Below are positions 47,890 to 57,198 of a stretch of 64,000 nucleotides of DNA, piece after piece. Made by a program: the position numbers and the translations under genes. The DNA comes from Rhizobium sp. Root482 (GTDB lineage Bacteria; Pseudomonadota; Alphaproteobacteria; Rhizobiales; Rhizobiaceae), in the NCBI RefSeq assembly GCF_001426565.1, contig NZ_LMFA01000012.1, positions 248,861-312,860 of the forward strand, given 5' to 3'. How positions within the stretch are numbered: the first letter of the stretch is position 1; each line of letters starts with the position of its first letter. The notes under the pieces were generated by a model that was not told the DNA's origin, ran no database searches, and saw only the letters and a program-made list of their open reading frames with translations.

Positions 47890-50052
47890 ATGGAAACGCA
47901 CAGGCTTTCTGCAGCATCGGGCCGCACAGGCGAGAGAACCCCACCAGCCGGACCGGGGCGATTGGCCGCCCCACCTTTCCTGGGCGCGATGACGGCGGCG
48001 TTTTGCCTCGTGGCCCTCCCTTTTTGCACGGCCGCAAGCGCCGAGGAAAGCCCGGTCCCGATACCGCAATCCAGGCCGCCTATATCAGCGAAAGCCGACA
48101 GGATCACCGGCCCGACCGCTACCAAAACCATCGATGCCGGCCTCAAACAGGGCCTCGACGCACTTTCCAACAGGGATGCCGCGGCAGCTCTTGCTGCGCG
48201 CGATGCCATGCCGGCGCATGGGTTCGACCGGCGCGTGCTCACATTTGCGATCGCCGTTTCCGGGCAGAAAGGCGTATCCTCGCACGACGTTGCCGCCGCG
48301 CAGAACGAATTGAAGGGCTGGCCGGGGCTCGATGCGCTACGCTATCATCTGGAACGTGCGCTCTATCGGGAAAACGCGCCAGCCGGGAAGGTGCTCGCCG
48401 AATTTGCGACCACTCCGCCCGAAACGACGCAAGGCACGCTCATCCTTGCCCGCGCCCTGGTGACGCAAGACCGCGGCAACGAGGCGGCCAGCCTGTTGCG
48501 CGGGCTTTGGGCGAAAGAACGGCTGGACACCGCGAGCGAAAGCGAAATTCTCTCGGAGTTTTCAGGGCTCCTGACGACGGCGGATCACCGGCGGCGCATG
48601 GAAATGCTGCTTTATCACGGAGACGACAACCAGGCGGCCCGTTTCGCCGATCTCGGCAAGGCGCAATCGCTCTACCGCGCCTGGGTTGCCGTGGCCAGGC
48701 GCGCCCATACGGCAGAGGCGCTCATCGCAGCCGTCGATCCATCCTGGCACGATGCCCCGGCCTATCTGTTCATCCGTGTGGAGCATCTGCGCCATCAGGA
48801 GAAATACCAGGAGGCCGCGGCCTTGCTGGCCGGCATGCCCAGAGACGGGCAGGCGCTTGTCGATCCCTGCCAATGGTGGATCGAGCAGAGGATCATCAGC
48901 CGGGGGCTGTTCGACCAGGGCAAGACCCGCGCCGCCTATGAAATGGCAGCCAATCACGTGGCGACTGATCCCGCCGATATCGTGGACGCGGAATTCCATG
49001 CCGGCTGGTACGCCCTGCGCGGCCTTGACGATGCAACGGCCGCTGCCACGCATTTTCGGAAAATCCTGACGGTCTCCGACCGGCCGCTTTCTGCCTCGCG
49101 GGCCTGGTACTGGCTCGGCCGCGCCGCCGAAGCCGGCGGGCCGGGAGATGCAACCGAATTCTTCAAGCGGGCAGCCGGCTTTCCTGCCACATATTACGGC
49201 CAGTTGGCCGCCGCTCGCCTTGGTCGCGACAAACTCGATATCGCCTATCCCGCCCCGGCTGCCGGCGATCGCGTCCGTTTCGACAACCGAGAGGCCGTGC
49301 GCGCCATAGCGCGCCTCGAGGAAACCGGCCATGGCTGGCGCGCCGACAGTCTTTACCGCGCACTCGCCAGGCAATTGACCAGTCCGGGTGAACTGGCGCT
49401 GCTTGTCGCCCGGGCCGAAAAATCCAGGAACCATCAGCTATCCCTGCAACTGGGCAAGCTTGCGTTCGGGCGAGGCCTGGATGTGGCGGCACTTGCCTTC
49501 CCCATCGGGGTGATCCCGCCCACTGCCAAGATAGATGGCGCCGGAAAGGCGCTTGCCTATGCCATTGCCCGACAGGAGAGCGCTTTCAATCCCGCCGCCG
49601 TCTCGCCGGCCAATGCGCGCGGACTGCTGCAACTCCTTCCCGGCACGGCGAAAAATGTGGCCAGCCGCCACGGACTTGCCTATTCGAGGGAACGGCTGAC
49701 GACCGATAGCGCCTACAACGCCACGCTCGGCGCCCATTATCTCGGCGAGCAGATCGACCGGTTCGATGGCTCCTATGTGCTTACCTTCATTGCCTACAAT
49801 GCCGGCCCGCGCCGGGTGCGTGAATGGATCGAGCGGTATGGCGACCCGCGCGGCAAGCCGATCGACGCAGTGATCGACTGGGTGGAGCGCATTCCCTTTG
49901 CCGAGACCCGCGGCTATGTGCAGCGCGTCATGGAGAACTACCAGATTTACAAGACGCGGCTTGATCAGGAAGCCGATATCGTCGACGACTTGCGCATGGG
50001 CCGCCGGCAGTTGTCATCCATAGCGGCCGGTACACCGCGTTTGTCACCTTGA
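47890..50052 (+). CDS. soluble lytic transglycosylase (Slt-type)
   Basis: A 720-residue periplasmic murein-degrading enzyme of lytic transglycosylase family 1. A signal peptide lies within residues 34-51 ([16 protein letters not shown]). A long helical superhelix (about 70-530) follows, then the SLT domain with catalytic E563 ([10 protein letters not shown]), [12 protein letters not shown] and [11 protein letters not shown]. The start at 47890 gives an unusually long polar leader before the hydrophobic core; the ATG at 47989 would give a normal signal peptide but has no good ribosome site. It is divergent from dapA, 214 bp away. Confidence 0.92.
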   Translation: METHRLSAASGRTGERTPPAGPGRLAAPPFLGAMTAAFCLVALPFCTAASAEESPVPIPQSRPPISAKADRITGPTATKTIDAGLKQGLDALSNRDAAAALAARDAMPAHGFDRRVLTFAIAVSGQKGVSSHDVAAAQNELKGWPGLDALRYHLERALYRENAPAGKVLAEFATTPPETTQGTLILARALVTQDRGNEAASLLRGLWAKERLDTASESEILSEFSGLLTTADHRRRMEMLLYHGDDNQAARFADLGKAQSLYRAWVAVARRAHTAEALIAAVDPSWHDAPAYLFIRVEHLRHQEKYQEAAALLAGMPRDGQALVDPCQWWIEQRIISRGLFDQGKTRAAYEMAANHVATDPADIVDAEFHAGWYALRGLDDATAAATHFRKILTVSDRPLSASRAWYWLGRAAEAGGPGDATEFFKRAAGFPATYYGQLAAARLGRDKLDIAYPAPAAGDRVRFDNREAVRAIARLEETGHGWRADSLYRALARQLTSPGELALLVARAEKSRNHQLSLQLGKLAFGRGLDVAALAFPIGVIPPTAKIDGAGKALAYAIARQESAFNPAAVSPANARGLLQLLPGTAKNVASRHGLAYSRERLTTDSAYNATLGAHYLGEQIDRFDGSYVLTFIAYNAGPRRVREWIERYGDPRGKPIDAVIDWVERIPFAETRGYVQRVMENYQIYKTRLDQEADIVDDLRMGRRQLSSIAAGTPRLSP

Positions 50053-50146
50053 TCCCGACCGACCAAGGCCCGGAAATAACATAGGCCTCTCTTCTCACGG
50101 CATCCTGGCCGGCTATGGTTCCTTCTTGAAAAGGAGACCTGCCACC

Positions 50147-51070
50147 ATGACAGTCACAATCGGCACAGGATTTAAGGAGCGCTATTTTTCGGCAAGCGAC
50201 GGATTGCGTCTTTATGCCCGCGACTATGGCCGCGACAATCCGCGAACGACGGCGGATCTACCTATCGTCTGCCTGCCCGGCCTCAGCCGCAACAGCCGCG
50301 ATTTTCATTATCTGGCGCGGCAGCTCTCTCTTGCTCCGGAAAGGCCACGTCGAGTCGTTACACTTGATTATCGCGGCCGGGGACTTTCGGGCTGGGACAC
50401 GGACAAGAGCCGCTACCAGTTGGCGGTCGAGGCCGAGGATGTCATCACCGCCTGCGGGGCACTCGATATTGCCCAAGCAATTTTCATCGGGACGTCGCGC
50501 GGCGGGCTGACCCTGCATCTGCTGGCGGCCTCACACCCTGCCCTGCTTCGCGGCGTCGTGCTCAACGATATCGGCCCGGTCATTGAGCTGGCGGGACTGG
50601 CTGCAATCCGCGACTATCTCCAGGCGCAGAACGATCCGCATTTCTGGCCGCACGCCTGGGCGCAAGCCGCCGAAACGCTGCAGCGAACCCATGGCGCCGC
50701 CTTTCCCGCGCTCAGTTCCAAGGATTGGCTGGAGATGGCAGATGCCATCTTCCGGGAACAGGACGGCATGATCCGCCCCGACTATGATCCCGCGCTGGTG
50801 GAACCCTTGGCGACGATGGACATGACCAGGCCGCTGCCGGATCTCTTGCCCGATCTTTGGGCGCTTTACGACGAACTGAAAAAGGTGCCGCTGATGGCGA
50901 TCCGGGGGGAGAACTCGACGCTGCTCTCGGTCGGCACCTTCGAGGAGATGGCCAAACGGCATCCCGAATTGAAACGGGTAACGGCCAAGGGCCAGGGCCA
51001 CGCCCCATTGCTGCACTTTCCCGATCTGCAGGCCGAAATCACCGGCTTCATAAACGGGATTTCAGGATAA
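50147..51070 (+). CDS. alpha/beta hydrolase
   Basis: A 307-residue alpha/beta-hydrolase. The nucleophile elbow is GTSRGG (S117); the oxyanion/HG region is CLPGLSRNSRDF; the catalytic histidine is H285 (GQGHAPLL). Overall it resembles the broad esterase/epoxide-hydrolase-like group, and no substrate can be named. A ribosome site (AAGGAG, about 10 bp upstream) sets the start at 50147. A strong bidirectional terminator follows. Confidence 0.88.
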   Translation: MTVTIGTGFKERYFSASDGLRLYARDYGRDNPRTTADLPIVCLPGLSRNSRDFHYLARQLSLAPERPRRVVTLDYRGRGLSGWDTDKSRYQLAVEAEDVITACGALDIAQAIFIGTSRGGLTLHLLAASHPALLRGVVLNDIGPVIELAGLAAIRDYLQAQNDPHFWPHAWAQAAETLQRTHGAAFPALSSKDWLEMADAIFREQDGMIRPDYDPALVEPLATMDMTRPLPDLLPDLWALYDELKKVPLMAIRGENSTLLSVGTFEEMAKRHPELKRVTAKGQGHAPLLHFPDLQAEITGFINGISG

Positions 51071-51110
51071 CGGCGACGCTGGCTGAAAGCGAAGGTACGA
51101 AACAGAAAAA

Positions 51111-51130
51111 GCCCGGCCTTTCGGCCGGGC
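51111..51130. terminator. bidirectional rho-independent terminator
   Basis: GCCCGGCC-TTTC-GGCCGGGC is an 8-bp perfect GC stem with a 4-base loop. It is flanked by AAAAA on the left, giving a T-run for the minus-strand porin transcript, and by TTTCC on the right, giving a weaker T-run for the hydrolase transcript. It lies between the two convergent genes. Confidence 0.85.
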
Positions 51131-51157
51131 TTTCCATCACTGACATGAAGCCAGAGA

Positions 51158-52183
51158 TTAGAAGTCGCGCTGCAGACGGAGGAAGCCGTCCCAGGTGCCG
51201 TCGTCGTCGCCATCAACGTCCGTGTAGTTGACAGTTGCGAGCGTACGCAGACCTTCAGTGATCTGGTAGCCGGCAGTGATACCAACGCGCCAAGCGTCGT
51301 CGCCACCGAAGTCGAGGGTGTCGAGAGCAGCCGTGCCAACCGTACCGTAGTCGCCGAAGTACTGAACAGCCGGGGTGATGAAGAGCTTTTCAGTTGCCTG
51401 GATCTTGTACTCAGCAGCGACCGACCATTCCGAGATATCCCAGAAAGCGTTCGGGTCCGTTGCGTAGACACCGAGGATGCCGAGCGTGCCCGGGCCAAGG
51501 TCAGCCGTCAGGCGAGCCTTGAAGGCAGCTTCTTCAGCGTCGAAGTCGTAGGAAGCGATCAACAGGGCGTCAACGCCGCCAACCGTGCCACGGATAAGAG
51601 CCGAAAGGCCGACATCGTCGTTCGTGCCTGCATCGTAGAGAACGTCGCTCAGCTCTTCAACAGCGAGACCAGCCTGGAACGAGCCGCCGTCATAGACGTA
51701 ACGAACAGCGTTGTGCAGGGTGTTGCCGTTGTCAGCCCAATCGGTTTCGCCGGACAGGCCGAAATCGTCCCACCAGTTGTAGAAGTAACCGATGTCAAAG
51801 CCAGCAACATTGATCCAAGCGCCGTCGAGCAGGTTGCCGTCGTCGTTGTCCCATGCTTCCAGGTTGATGTAAGCGCTGACCGTGCCAATTTCGGTGTCGT
51901 TCTTGGCAGCGAAGGTCAGGTAACCCTTGGTGCGAGCGTCCCAATCAGCTGCATCGCTGCCGCTGTCGTTGTCGATGTAGTTGATCTGCGTACGGACGTA
52001 ACCGCCGACCTTCAGGCAGGTTTCCGTGCCCGGGATGTAGAAGTAGCCAGTGCCGAAAGCGTCGCAAACGCGAACGTATTCCATGGGCTCCGGCTCAGCA
52101 GCTACGATTGCGTCAGCTGCCTGGGCGCCGGATACTGCTGCGAGAGCCGCAGCGGAGCCGAGAAGAAGGCTCTTGATGTTCAT
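51158..52183 (-). CDS. outer-membrane porin (alphaproteobacterial)
   Basis: A 341-residue outer-membrane beta-barrel. Residues 1-22 are a signal peptide (cut after Ala-Gln-Ala). EYVRVCDAFGTGYFYIPGTETCLKVGGYVR has the two-cysteine opening typical of the Rhizobiales porin family (RopA-like), and the C terminus ends in Phe (LRLQRDF) as barrels require. Mature sequence is acidic and rich in Asp, Gly and aromatic residues. GGAGG lies before the ATG. It has its own long upstream region and its own terminator, consistent with very strong expression. Confidence 0.92.
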   Translation of the reverse strand: MNIKSLLLGSAAALAAVSGAQAADAIVAAEPEPMEYVRVCDAFGTGYFYIPGTETCLKVGGYVRTQINYIDNDSGSDAADWDARTKGYLTFAAKNDTEIGTVSAYINLEAWDNDDGNLLDGAWINVAGFDIGYFYNWWDDFGLSGETDWADNGNTLHNAVRYVYDGGSFQAGLAVEELSDVLYDAGTNDDVGLSALIRGTVGGVDALLIASYDFDAEEAAFKARLTADLGPGTLGILGVYATDPNAFWDISEWSVAAEYKIQATEKLFITPAVQYFGDYGTVGTAALDTLDFGGDDAWRVGITAGYQITEGLRTLATVNYTDVDGDDDGTWDGFLRLQRDF

Positions 52184-52947
52184 TTCTGACCTCCAGTCAA
52201 AAGTTTCAAACGGGTCTGGGTATTTTGCTGAAGGACAGCGTTCCCTGCCCCATCCCCAACATTTAAGAAGTCGGACGATCAACCGCCCTTGCTTCCGGAG
52301 TTGAAAATACAAGACCGGACCGTCGGCGCAATCACCAACTTGCCAGTTCGTCCAGTTTGGCTCGCCCTTCCCCCCACGCTGTTGCTGAAACGACACAAAA
52401 CCGCCCCATCCGGCCTCAAACTCTTAACAAGAGGTTAAGAAAACCCTTTGTTCATTGGCACTTAGCCGAGAGCAGCAACGCCTTATCCGTGCCATAACGA
52501 GGCGAAAATCGGGCAAAACCGGGCAATGGCGGAGTGAGTCTCCAGCAGATTCCCGTGCGGCGGCCCCGAACGGGACACCGACCCGAAGACGAAAACCGGG
52601 GGAATCATCTCTTCCCGCGATGGAGAATCATAGAATCACGTCACGCCCTACACATGCATTGAAATACCCATGTGCGAGGCGGTGTTGAATTGCGGTTGCG
52701 GAAAGGGAGGTTCACCGTCGTAGTGATCGACGTTCCATCCGACGTCGCGCCGATTTACCGGTCATCGTCAGCAAACAGGACGACCAAGTCCGTAAACCGA
52801 TCTGCATCGCCGTATCCATGTAGCCGCGCTCCGGCCAATTCTGGCGGATTTAAATGTGGCGCCGACACGAACCCGACAGGCTCCGCCTAAAGCAAAGAAC
52901 AGCTTGAGATGCCGCGCAGCAAAGGAAGAATGGAAAAACAAGGATGA
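52184..52947. other. 764-bp gap upstream of the porin gene
   Basis: This gap between the porin start and tRNA-Ser probably contains the porin promoter and a long 5' leader on the minus strand. An inverted repeat at 52422-52440 is listed separately. Small open frames at 52455-52890 have no ribosome site or familiar sequence and are not called. Confidence 0.5.
52422..52440. promoter_or_regulatory. inverted repeat upstream of the porin gene
   Basis: TCTTAAC (52422-52428) and GTTAAGA (52434-52440) are exact reverse complements with a 5-base spacer, about 240 bp upstream of the porin ATG. It could be an operator for porin control or a small hairpin. No named motif is recognised. Confidence 0.35.
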
Positions 52948-53037
52948 TGGCGGAGAAGATGGGATTCGAACCCACGATACCCTTCCGGGTATACTCCCTT
53001 AGCAGGGGAGCGCCTTCGACCACTCGGCCACCTCTCC
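52948..53037 (-). tRNA. tRNA-Ser (anticodon GCU)
   Basis: The minus strand folds into a complete class II tRNA: 7-bp acceptor stem GGAGAGG / CTTCTCC, D-arm TGGCCGAGTGG, anticodon stem-loop CTCCC-CTGCTAA-GGGAG with anticodon GCT, long variable arm (TATACCCGGAAGGGTATC), T-loop GGGTTCGAATCCC, discriminator G, and an encoded CCA end (52950-52948). It reads AGC/AGU serine codons. A T-rich stretch after CCA may terminate transcription. Confidence 0.97.
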
Positions 53038-53046
53038 GTTAGCGCC

Positions 53047-53075
53047 TGACTAAGGTCAGCGGCCCTTCATTGCAA
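53047..53075 (-). promoter_or_regulatory. possible tRNA-Ser promoter
   Basis: On the minus strand TTGCAA (53075-53070) and TAGTCA (53052-53047) are separated by 17 bp, ending 9 bp before the mature tRNA 5' end. The elements match sigma-70 consensus only in part. Position is the main argument. Confidence 0.35.
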
Positions 53076-53345
53076 GGGGTTTTTGCGCCTTGCGGCGACA
53101 AACTTGGTTTTTCGCGGTGGATGAGAAGACGGCCGACCATATAATGCCGGCTGCGCGGCAGCGCCTGCCACCATCCTTTATCAATGAGCCCTGTCACGCG
53201 CTTCCTGCCATGCGTCGGCGCGACACCTTCAGGCACATCGCTGCTCCTTTATTGCCAGTTGCCCGTCATCGACGTCCGGGCTAGGTCTTGCCAAGACAGC
53301 GCCCGCGATAAACGGTCGGGCAGCCAAACCGATCTGGAGCCCTAC

Positions 53346-53525
53346 ATGAACAAAGACAGCAAACCCGAAACGAACGTCGTGGTCGAAAAGCTCCGCAATG
53401 GCCGGTGGGCCTTCGTCATCCGGCGCGGCAGCGTCGTCTATCCCGCTTCCGGCCAGTTTACGAGCCAATTGCAGGCGCATGTCGCCGGACAGATGGCCTT
53501 GAAGGCGCTGCAGAAGCGGAGTTGA
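53346..53525 (+). CDS. small hypothetical protein
   Basis: A 59-residue protein (MNKDSKPETNVVVEKLRNGR...) with an amphipathic beta-rich middle (WAFVIRRGSVVYPASG) and a helical C terminus rich in Ala, Gln and Lys. No signal peptide or known domain. TGGAG lies 7 bp before the ATG, and codon use looks like that of coding sequence. The 308-bp region before it, back to the tRNA, shows no other gene. Confidence 0.5.
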   Translation: MNKDSKPETNVVVEKLRNGRWAFVIRRGSVVYPASGQFTSQLQAHVAGQMALKALQKRS

Positions 53526-53774
53526 CGACGGCGGCGCCTTCTTGCGCCATACATAAGGAAGGCGAGCTGTGAGCGACGACCGCGGTCTTTATCCTTGCTG
53601 CGGCCGTCAGGTCCTTTCATCGTCGGTTGATGGCATTGCCGGTTGCGACGTCAAACACGCCATCGACAGGCGGCAAGCCAAGGACAAGGATCGACGCCAT
53701 ATCGGGCGGCATGATAAACTCGCTTGCCGCCGCATTGCCGCAACCCTACGAAGACAAGCCACCGGAGCCCCTCC

Positions 53775-54131
53775 ATGTCGATGCTGATGCATGTTGCTGA
53801 TGCAAAGCCCGGTCAACCGACCACTCTCTACAAGCATTTCTATATCGAGCGCCCCTGCCGCATTCTCGTTGTCGGCCAGCACCTGAAGACGAAGAAGAAA
53901 TATCGCGCCTTGCTGCGCCACATCTCCATCGGCGGGGCGATGCTGGATTTCAGCGCCAATATCCTGCTGCCGCACCACTTCTTCCTGGAGATCGAAGGGT
54001 TTCGCGAGGAAATCGGCTCATCGCTGGTCCACCGGCGCGGCACCGAGCTTGGCCTGCGCTTCAATATGCCGCTGGAAACCGGCTTCGTCAGCCGGCTGAT
54101 CAGGATGGACTTCGCCAGCGGCGCGATCTGA
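53775..54131 (+). CDS. PilZ-like domain protein
   Basis: A 118-residue single-domain protein. IERPCRILVVGQH, YRALLRHISIGGAMLDF and GTELGLRFNMP follow the strand pattern of PilZ domains, which bind cyclic di-GMP. The usual D/N-x-S-x-x-G motif reads H-I-S-I-G-G, and the N-terminal R-x3-R is only R-x2-R (RPCR). Binding of cyclic di-GMP is therefore doubtful. The start at 53775 is the best of several; the frame is open upstream. A second PilZ gene follows 186 bp later. Confidence 0.65.
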   Translation: MSMLMHVADAKPGQPTTLYKHFYIERPCRILVVGQHLKTKKKYRALLRHISIGGAMLDFSANILLPHHFFLEIEGFREEIGSSLVHRRGTELGLRFNMPLETGFVSRLIRMDFASGAI

Positions 54132-54317
54132 CCGGCCGGGGTCCCGGCAGTCGCCAGCCGCGCTTGCGCACTCCCCTAAATGTTTAGGAAATGTCTTTAA
54201 CGGATTGCAATATCCGCATGCAATCGTGCCCCCTGCCTGAAGCCTCCAGGGAAGAGAGGCCAAAGGCGGCATTCGCCTGGGTTTATCTGTCCGGTATTCG
54301 GCAGCGGAGGTGGGTCA

Positions 54318-54686
54318 ATGGAGAATTCGACGATGTATTCCGTCGTCCGCTCGAAGCTCTACGAGGAGCGCTTCGAGTGTTTCAGCATCGGCCAGGCGGG
54401 CACGCTGATGGCGGTGCGCCCGGCGCTCGGCGGCGTTTCGACCCGCATCTGCAAGATGCTGGAGATTTCGCGGGGCGGAGCGTGTTTCTCCGTCAATACG
54501 ACGATCGGCCTGCCACAGCATTATTATCTCACCATCATCGGCACGAAACGACGGATCGGCTGTGCCGAAATCAACCGCCGCGACAATCGTCTCCATGTGC
54601 ATTTCATCAAGCCGATCGACGAGGAATTCCTGCACGAGATCGTGCGGCACGAATTCTTCACCGGAAGCGCACCGAAAAAACACTGA
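54318..54686 (+). CDS. PilZ domain protein
   Basis: A 122-residue PilZ-like protein. RICKMLEISRGGACFSVN matches the central PilZ strand pair (E-I-S-R-G-G in place of D/N-x-S-x-x-G). A clear R-x3-R is missing. GGAGGTGGGTCA upstream is a strong ribosome site that fixes the start. Same strand and similar size as the previous PilZ gene, so the two may derive from an old duplication. Likely roles are motility or surface-polysaccharide control; this is inference. Confidence 0.72.
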   Translation: MENSTMYSVVRSKLYEERFECFSIGQAGTLMAVRPALGGVSTRICKMLEISRGGACFSVNTTIGLPQHYYLTIIGTKRRIGCAEINRRDNRLHVHFIKPIDEEFLHEIVRHEFFTGSAPKKH

Positions 54687-54806
54687 CGGCCAGCGCGCTC
54701 AATGACCTTGGATGATCGCAAAACCGCGACGGTTCCGGTTTCCATGGCGATCAAATATCGCTAGTCTCGCGACGATTTCATCCAACATCAGGCTCGATCA
54801 GCAGCA

Positions 54807-55931
54807 ATGTCCGCATTTTCCCGCTTTACCCCCCTTGTCGCATCGCTTCCCTCAACCATTCCCTTTGTCGGCCCGGAGGCGATCGAACGCCAGCGCGGCC
54901 GCGCGATCGCGGCCCGGATCGGCGCCAATGAAAGCGGCTTCGGGCCGGCACCGGCGGTGCTTGCGTCCATCGGTGCTGCGGCAGCCGGTATATGGCAATA
55001 TAACGACCCGGAAAATTTCGAGCTGAAGCAGGCGCTGGCGCGCCATCTCGGCACCACGCCGGCCAATCTTGCCATTGGCGAGGGTATTGACGGACTGCTT
55101 GGCCAGATCGTGCGGCTGGTGATCGAGCCGGGCCTGCCCGTCGTTACCTCGCTTGGCGGCTATCCGACCTTCAATTTCCACGTCGCCGGCCATGGCGGCA
55201 GGCTGGTGACCGTGCCCTATGCCGACGACCGCGAGGATCTCGCCGGCCTGCTGGCGGCGGTCCGGCGCGAGGATGCGCCGCTCGTCTATCTCGCCAATCC
55301 CGACAATCCGATGGGAAGCTGGTGGGATGCCGAAAAGGTGGTGGAGTTTGCCCGCGCCCTGCCGGAGACCTGCCTGCTCGTGCTCGACGAAGCCTATGGC
55401 GAGACCGCGCCGGCCGGCACCATTCCGTCGATCTCGTCGCTGATCGAAATGCCGAACGTGGTGCGAACCCGGACCTTCTCCAAGGCCTATGGCCTGGCGG
55501 GCGCCCGCGTCGGCTATGTCATCGGCACGCCGGAAACGGCGCAGGCCTTCGATAAGATCCGCAATCATTTCGGCATGAACAGGCTCGGCACGGCGGCGGC
55601 GCTCACCGCGCTGTCGGAGAAAGATTATCTGGCCGATGTCCTGGAAAAGATCGCCGCCTCGCGTCTGCGGATTGCCGGCATTGCCGAAGCCTGCGGCTTG
55701 AAGCCCCTGCCCTCGGCCACCAATTTCGTGACGGTCGATTGCGGCTGCGATGCCATCTTCGCGCGCGGGATCGTCGATCGGCTGATGGAGGATCACGGCA
55801 TCTTCATCCGCATGCCGGGCGTGGCGCCCCTCAACCGATGCATCCGCATCAGCACCGGCCCTGAAGCCGATATGGCGCTTCTGGAAGACGCCTTGCCAAA
55901 GGTCGTCAAGGCAGTAGGCAGTAGGCAGTAG
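54807..55931 (+). CDS. PLP-dependent aminotransferase, HisC-like (class I/II)
   Basis: A 374-residue fold-type I enzyme. The PLP lysine is K226 in RTFSKAYGLAGARVGY; YLANPDNPMGSW and LVLDEAYGET are the other cofactor motifs. It resembles histidinol-phosphate aminotransferases and related enzymes, but without a his operon the real substrate is open. The last codons (KAVGSRQ) are encoded by a GGCAGTA tandem repeat that starts at 55910, so the C terminus may vary between strains. ATG at 54807 has no strong ribosome site. Confidence 0.85.
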   Translation: MSAFSRFTPLVASLPSTIPFVGPEAIERQRGRAIAARIGANESGFGPAPAVLASIGAAAAGIWQYNDPENFELKQALARHLGTTPANLAIGEGIDGLLGQIVRLVIEPGLPVVTSLGGYPTFNFHVAGHGGRLVTVPYADDREDLAGLLAAVRREDAPLVYLANPDNPMGSWWDAEKVVEFARALPETCLLVLDEAYGETAPAGTIPSISSLIEMPNVVRTRTFSKAYGLAGARVGYVIGTPETAQAFDKIRNHFGMNRLGTAAALTALSEKDYLADVLEKIAASRLRIAGIAEACGLKPLPSATNFVTVDCGCDAIFARGIVDRLMEDHGIFIRMPGVAPLNRCIRISTGPEADMALLEDALPKVVKAVGSRQ

Positions 55932-56000
55932 GCAGTAGCTGCTGTTCCACCTGTGCGCTCTTGTCTACTGCCTATTGGCTATTGGCTATTGGCTAATGCC
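55910..56000. repeat. heptanucleotide repeats, two facing arrays
   Basis: GGCAGTA is repeated four times (55910-55937), overlapping the end of the aminotransferase gene. After a 28-bp spacer come TACTGCC (55966-55972, the exact reverse complement), TATTGGC three times (55973-55993) and TAATGCC (55994-56000). The two arrays can pair as a hairpin (GGCAGTAG with CTACTGCC). They lie between convergent genes and may serve as a terminator. Confidence 0.8.
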
Positions 56001-56009
56001 TCACATCCC

Positions 56010-56276
56010 TCAATGCATCGTCATCCATTCGCGGGCGGCGCGCAGGGCCGTGGCGAGGTCGGTCTTGTTCATCGTCATCGCCAGATCCGCACGCAGCGCT
56101 GCGGCGCGGTCGGAACCCTTGATCGCGGCGACGTTGAGCCATTTATGGGCTGCGACCAGATCCACATCGCAACCACGCCCGGTTGCATACATCAATCCCA
56201 TTTCGCAAAAGACGTCCGCGCGGTTTTCGCCACCCATCGTGGCATCCGAAGCATTCTGAATGTCAAAGCGTGCCAT
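56010..56276 (-). CDS. Sel1-like repeat small protein
   Basis: An 88-residue protein with one Sel1/TPR-like hairpin (CEMGLMYATGRGCDVDLVAAHKWLNVAAIKG) and a helical C terminus ending AAREWMTMH. From memory, rhizobia carry a conserved small protein of this pattern with no known function. No signal peptide is visible, so it is probably cytoplasmic. Its stop is 9 bp from the heptanucleotide repeat; it is convergent with the aminotransferase gene. Confidence 0.78.
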   Translation of the reverse strand: MARFDIQNASDATMGGENRADVFCEMGLMYATGRGCDVDLVAAHKWLNVAAIKGSDRAAALRADLAMTMNKTDLATALRAAREWMTMH

Positions 56277-56817
56277 TTTCTATGTCCCTGTTTGCCTGGT
56301 TGGTTACGTCCGTAGTCCCTGTTTTTCCGCCTTTTCAGGCTCCTTCGCGGCCGGCCGTCTTTTGCGGCTTTCGGTCCTCGAAGGTTTTTCGGCCGGGTGA
56401 TTTCCCCTGCTCGTCTTATGGATTTGACTATGCGCCATTGGTTTCAATACACGCTTAAAATGCATGATTAATTTGAGACGAACAAAGTTCAAACGATTGG
56501 TAAACTTGGCTTTTCGTTAAACATCGCACCACCTTCAAAGCCTGGCTTTCGCGGCAATATTTACGGAAAATTCAGGTCCCGATCTCAACCAATCGCTAAC
56601 CACGTGAAAGGTTGGCCGGTTGGGACGACGGTTGATCCGTTTGTTCCGGGACCGCGGAAGCCGGCGATTTTTTAGAGCAAAGGCTCCCGGCCGTATTTAC
56701 GTTTACGTCTGCGTAAGCTAGCTTTTCCACATTGAGCGGCGAGGAGGCCGCTCAAGAAGCATTTTTCGGCCGGACACCATGCCCGCCGACAATCCGACAA
56801 CAACAAGGGAGGACTAT
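56277..56817. other. 541-bp gap with divergent promoters
   Basis: This region separates the small Sel1-like gene (minus) and the DUF2147 gene (plus). The middle (about 56430-56600) is AT-richer. A 14-bp palindrome TTACG-TCTG-CGTAA lies at 56703-56716, about 100 bp before the DUF2147 start, and might be an operator. Minus-strand open frames near 56304-56492 show no ribosome site and are not called. Confidence 0.45.
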
Positions 56818-57159
56818 ATGATCCGTACATTCGTCGTTGCAGCAGCCTTGACGCTGGGAACAGCCGCGTCCGGTTTCTGCGCCGAGCCGATCGTCGGCAA
56901 CTGGAAGACCGCGAGCGGGGAAACCGCCGCCATCAGTTCCTGCGGCGGCAGCTATTGCATTACCCTGAAAACGGGCAAGCATGCCGGCAAGCGCATCGGC
57001 AATCTTTCCGGCGGCGGCGACAGCTATTCCGGCGAAATCACCGACCCGGCAAACGACAAGACCTATAGCGGGTCCGCATCGATCAAGGGCAGCGCGCTGA
57101 AAATGCGCGGCTGCGTCCTCAAGGTCCTGTGCAAATCGCAGACCTGGACGCGCATGTAA
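56818..57159 (+). CDS. DUF2147-like secreted protein
   Basis: A 113-residue exported protein. Residues 1-22 form the signal peptide (cut after Gly-Phe-Cys-Ala). The mature part (GNWKTASGETAAISSC, then GKRIG, then KTYSGSASIKGSALKMRGCVLKVLCKSQTWTRM) matches DUF2147, a small lipocalin-like or beta-sandwich family of unknown function. Four cysteines remain in the mature protein (two near residues 42-47, two near the C terminus). GGGAGGAC precedes the ATG at 56818. Confidence 0.85.
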   Translation: MIRTFVVAAALTLGTAASGFCAEPIVGNWKTASGETAAISSCGGSYCITLKTGKHAGKRIGNLSGGGDSYSGEITDPANDKTYSGSASIKGSALKMRGCVLKVLCKSQTWTRM

Positions 57160-57166
57160 TTTGCGC

Positions 57167-57198
57167 GCGGCTCCGGCGGTTTGTCGCCGGAGCCGCTT
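57167..57198 (+). terminator. rho-independent terminator of the DUF2147 gene
   Basis: A 12-bp perfect stem (GCGGCTCCGGCG / CGCCGGAGCCGC) with a 6-base loop, 7 bp after the stop codon, followed by TTCTCC. Strong stem, short T-tail. Confidence 0.75.

Noticed and set aside
55910-56000. CRISPR-like array
   Set aside because: Units are seven bases with no unique spacers; it is a microsatellite-type repeat.
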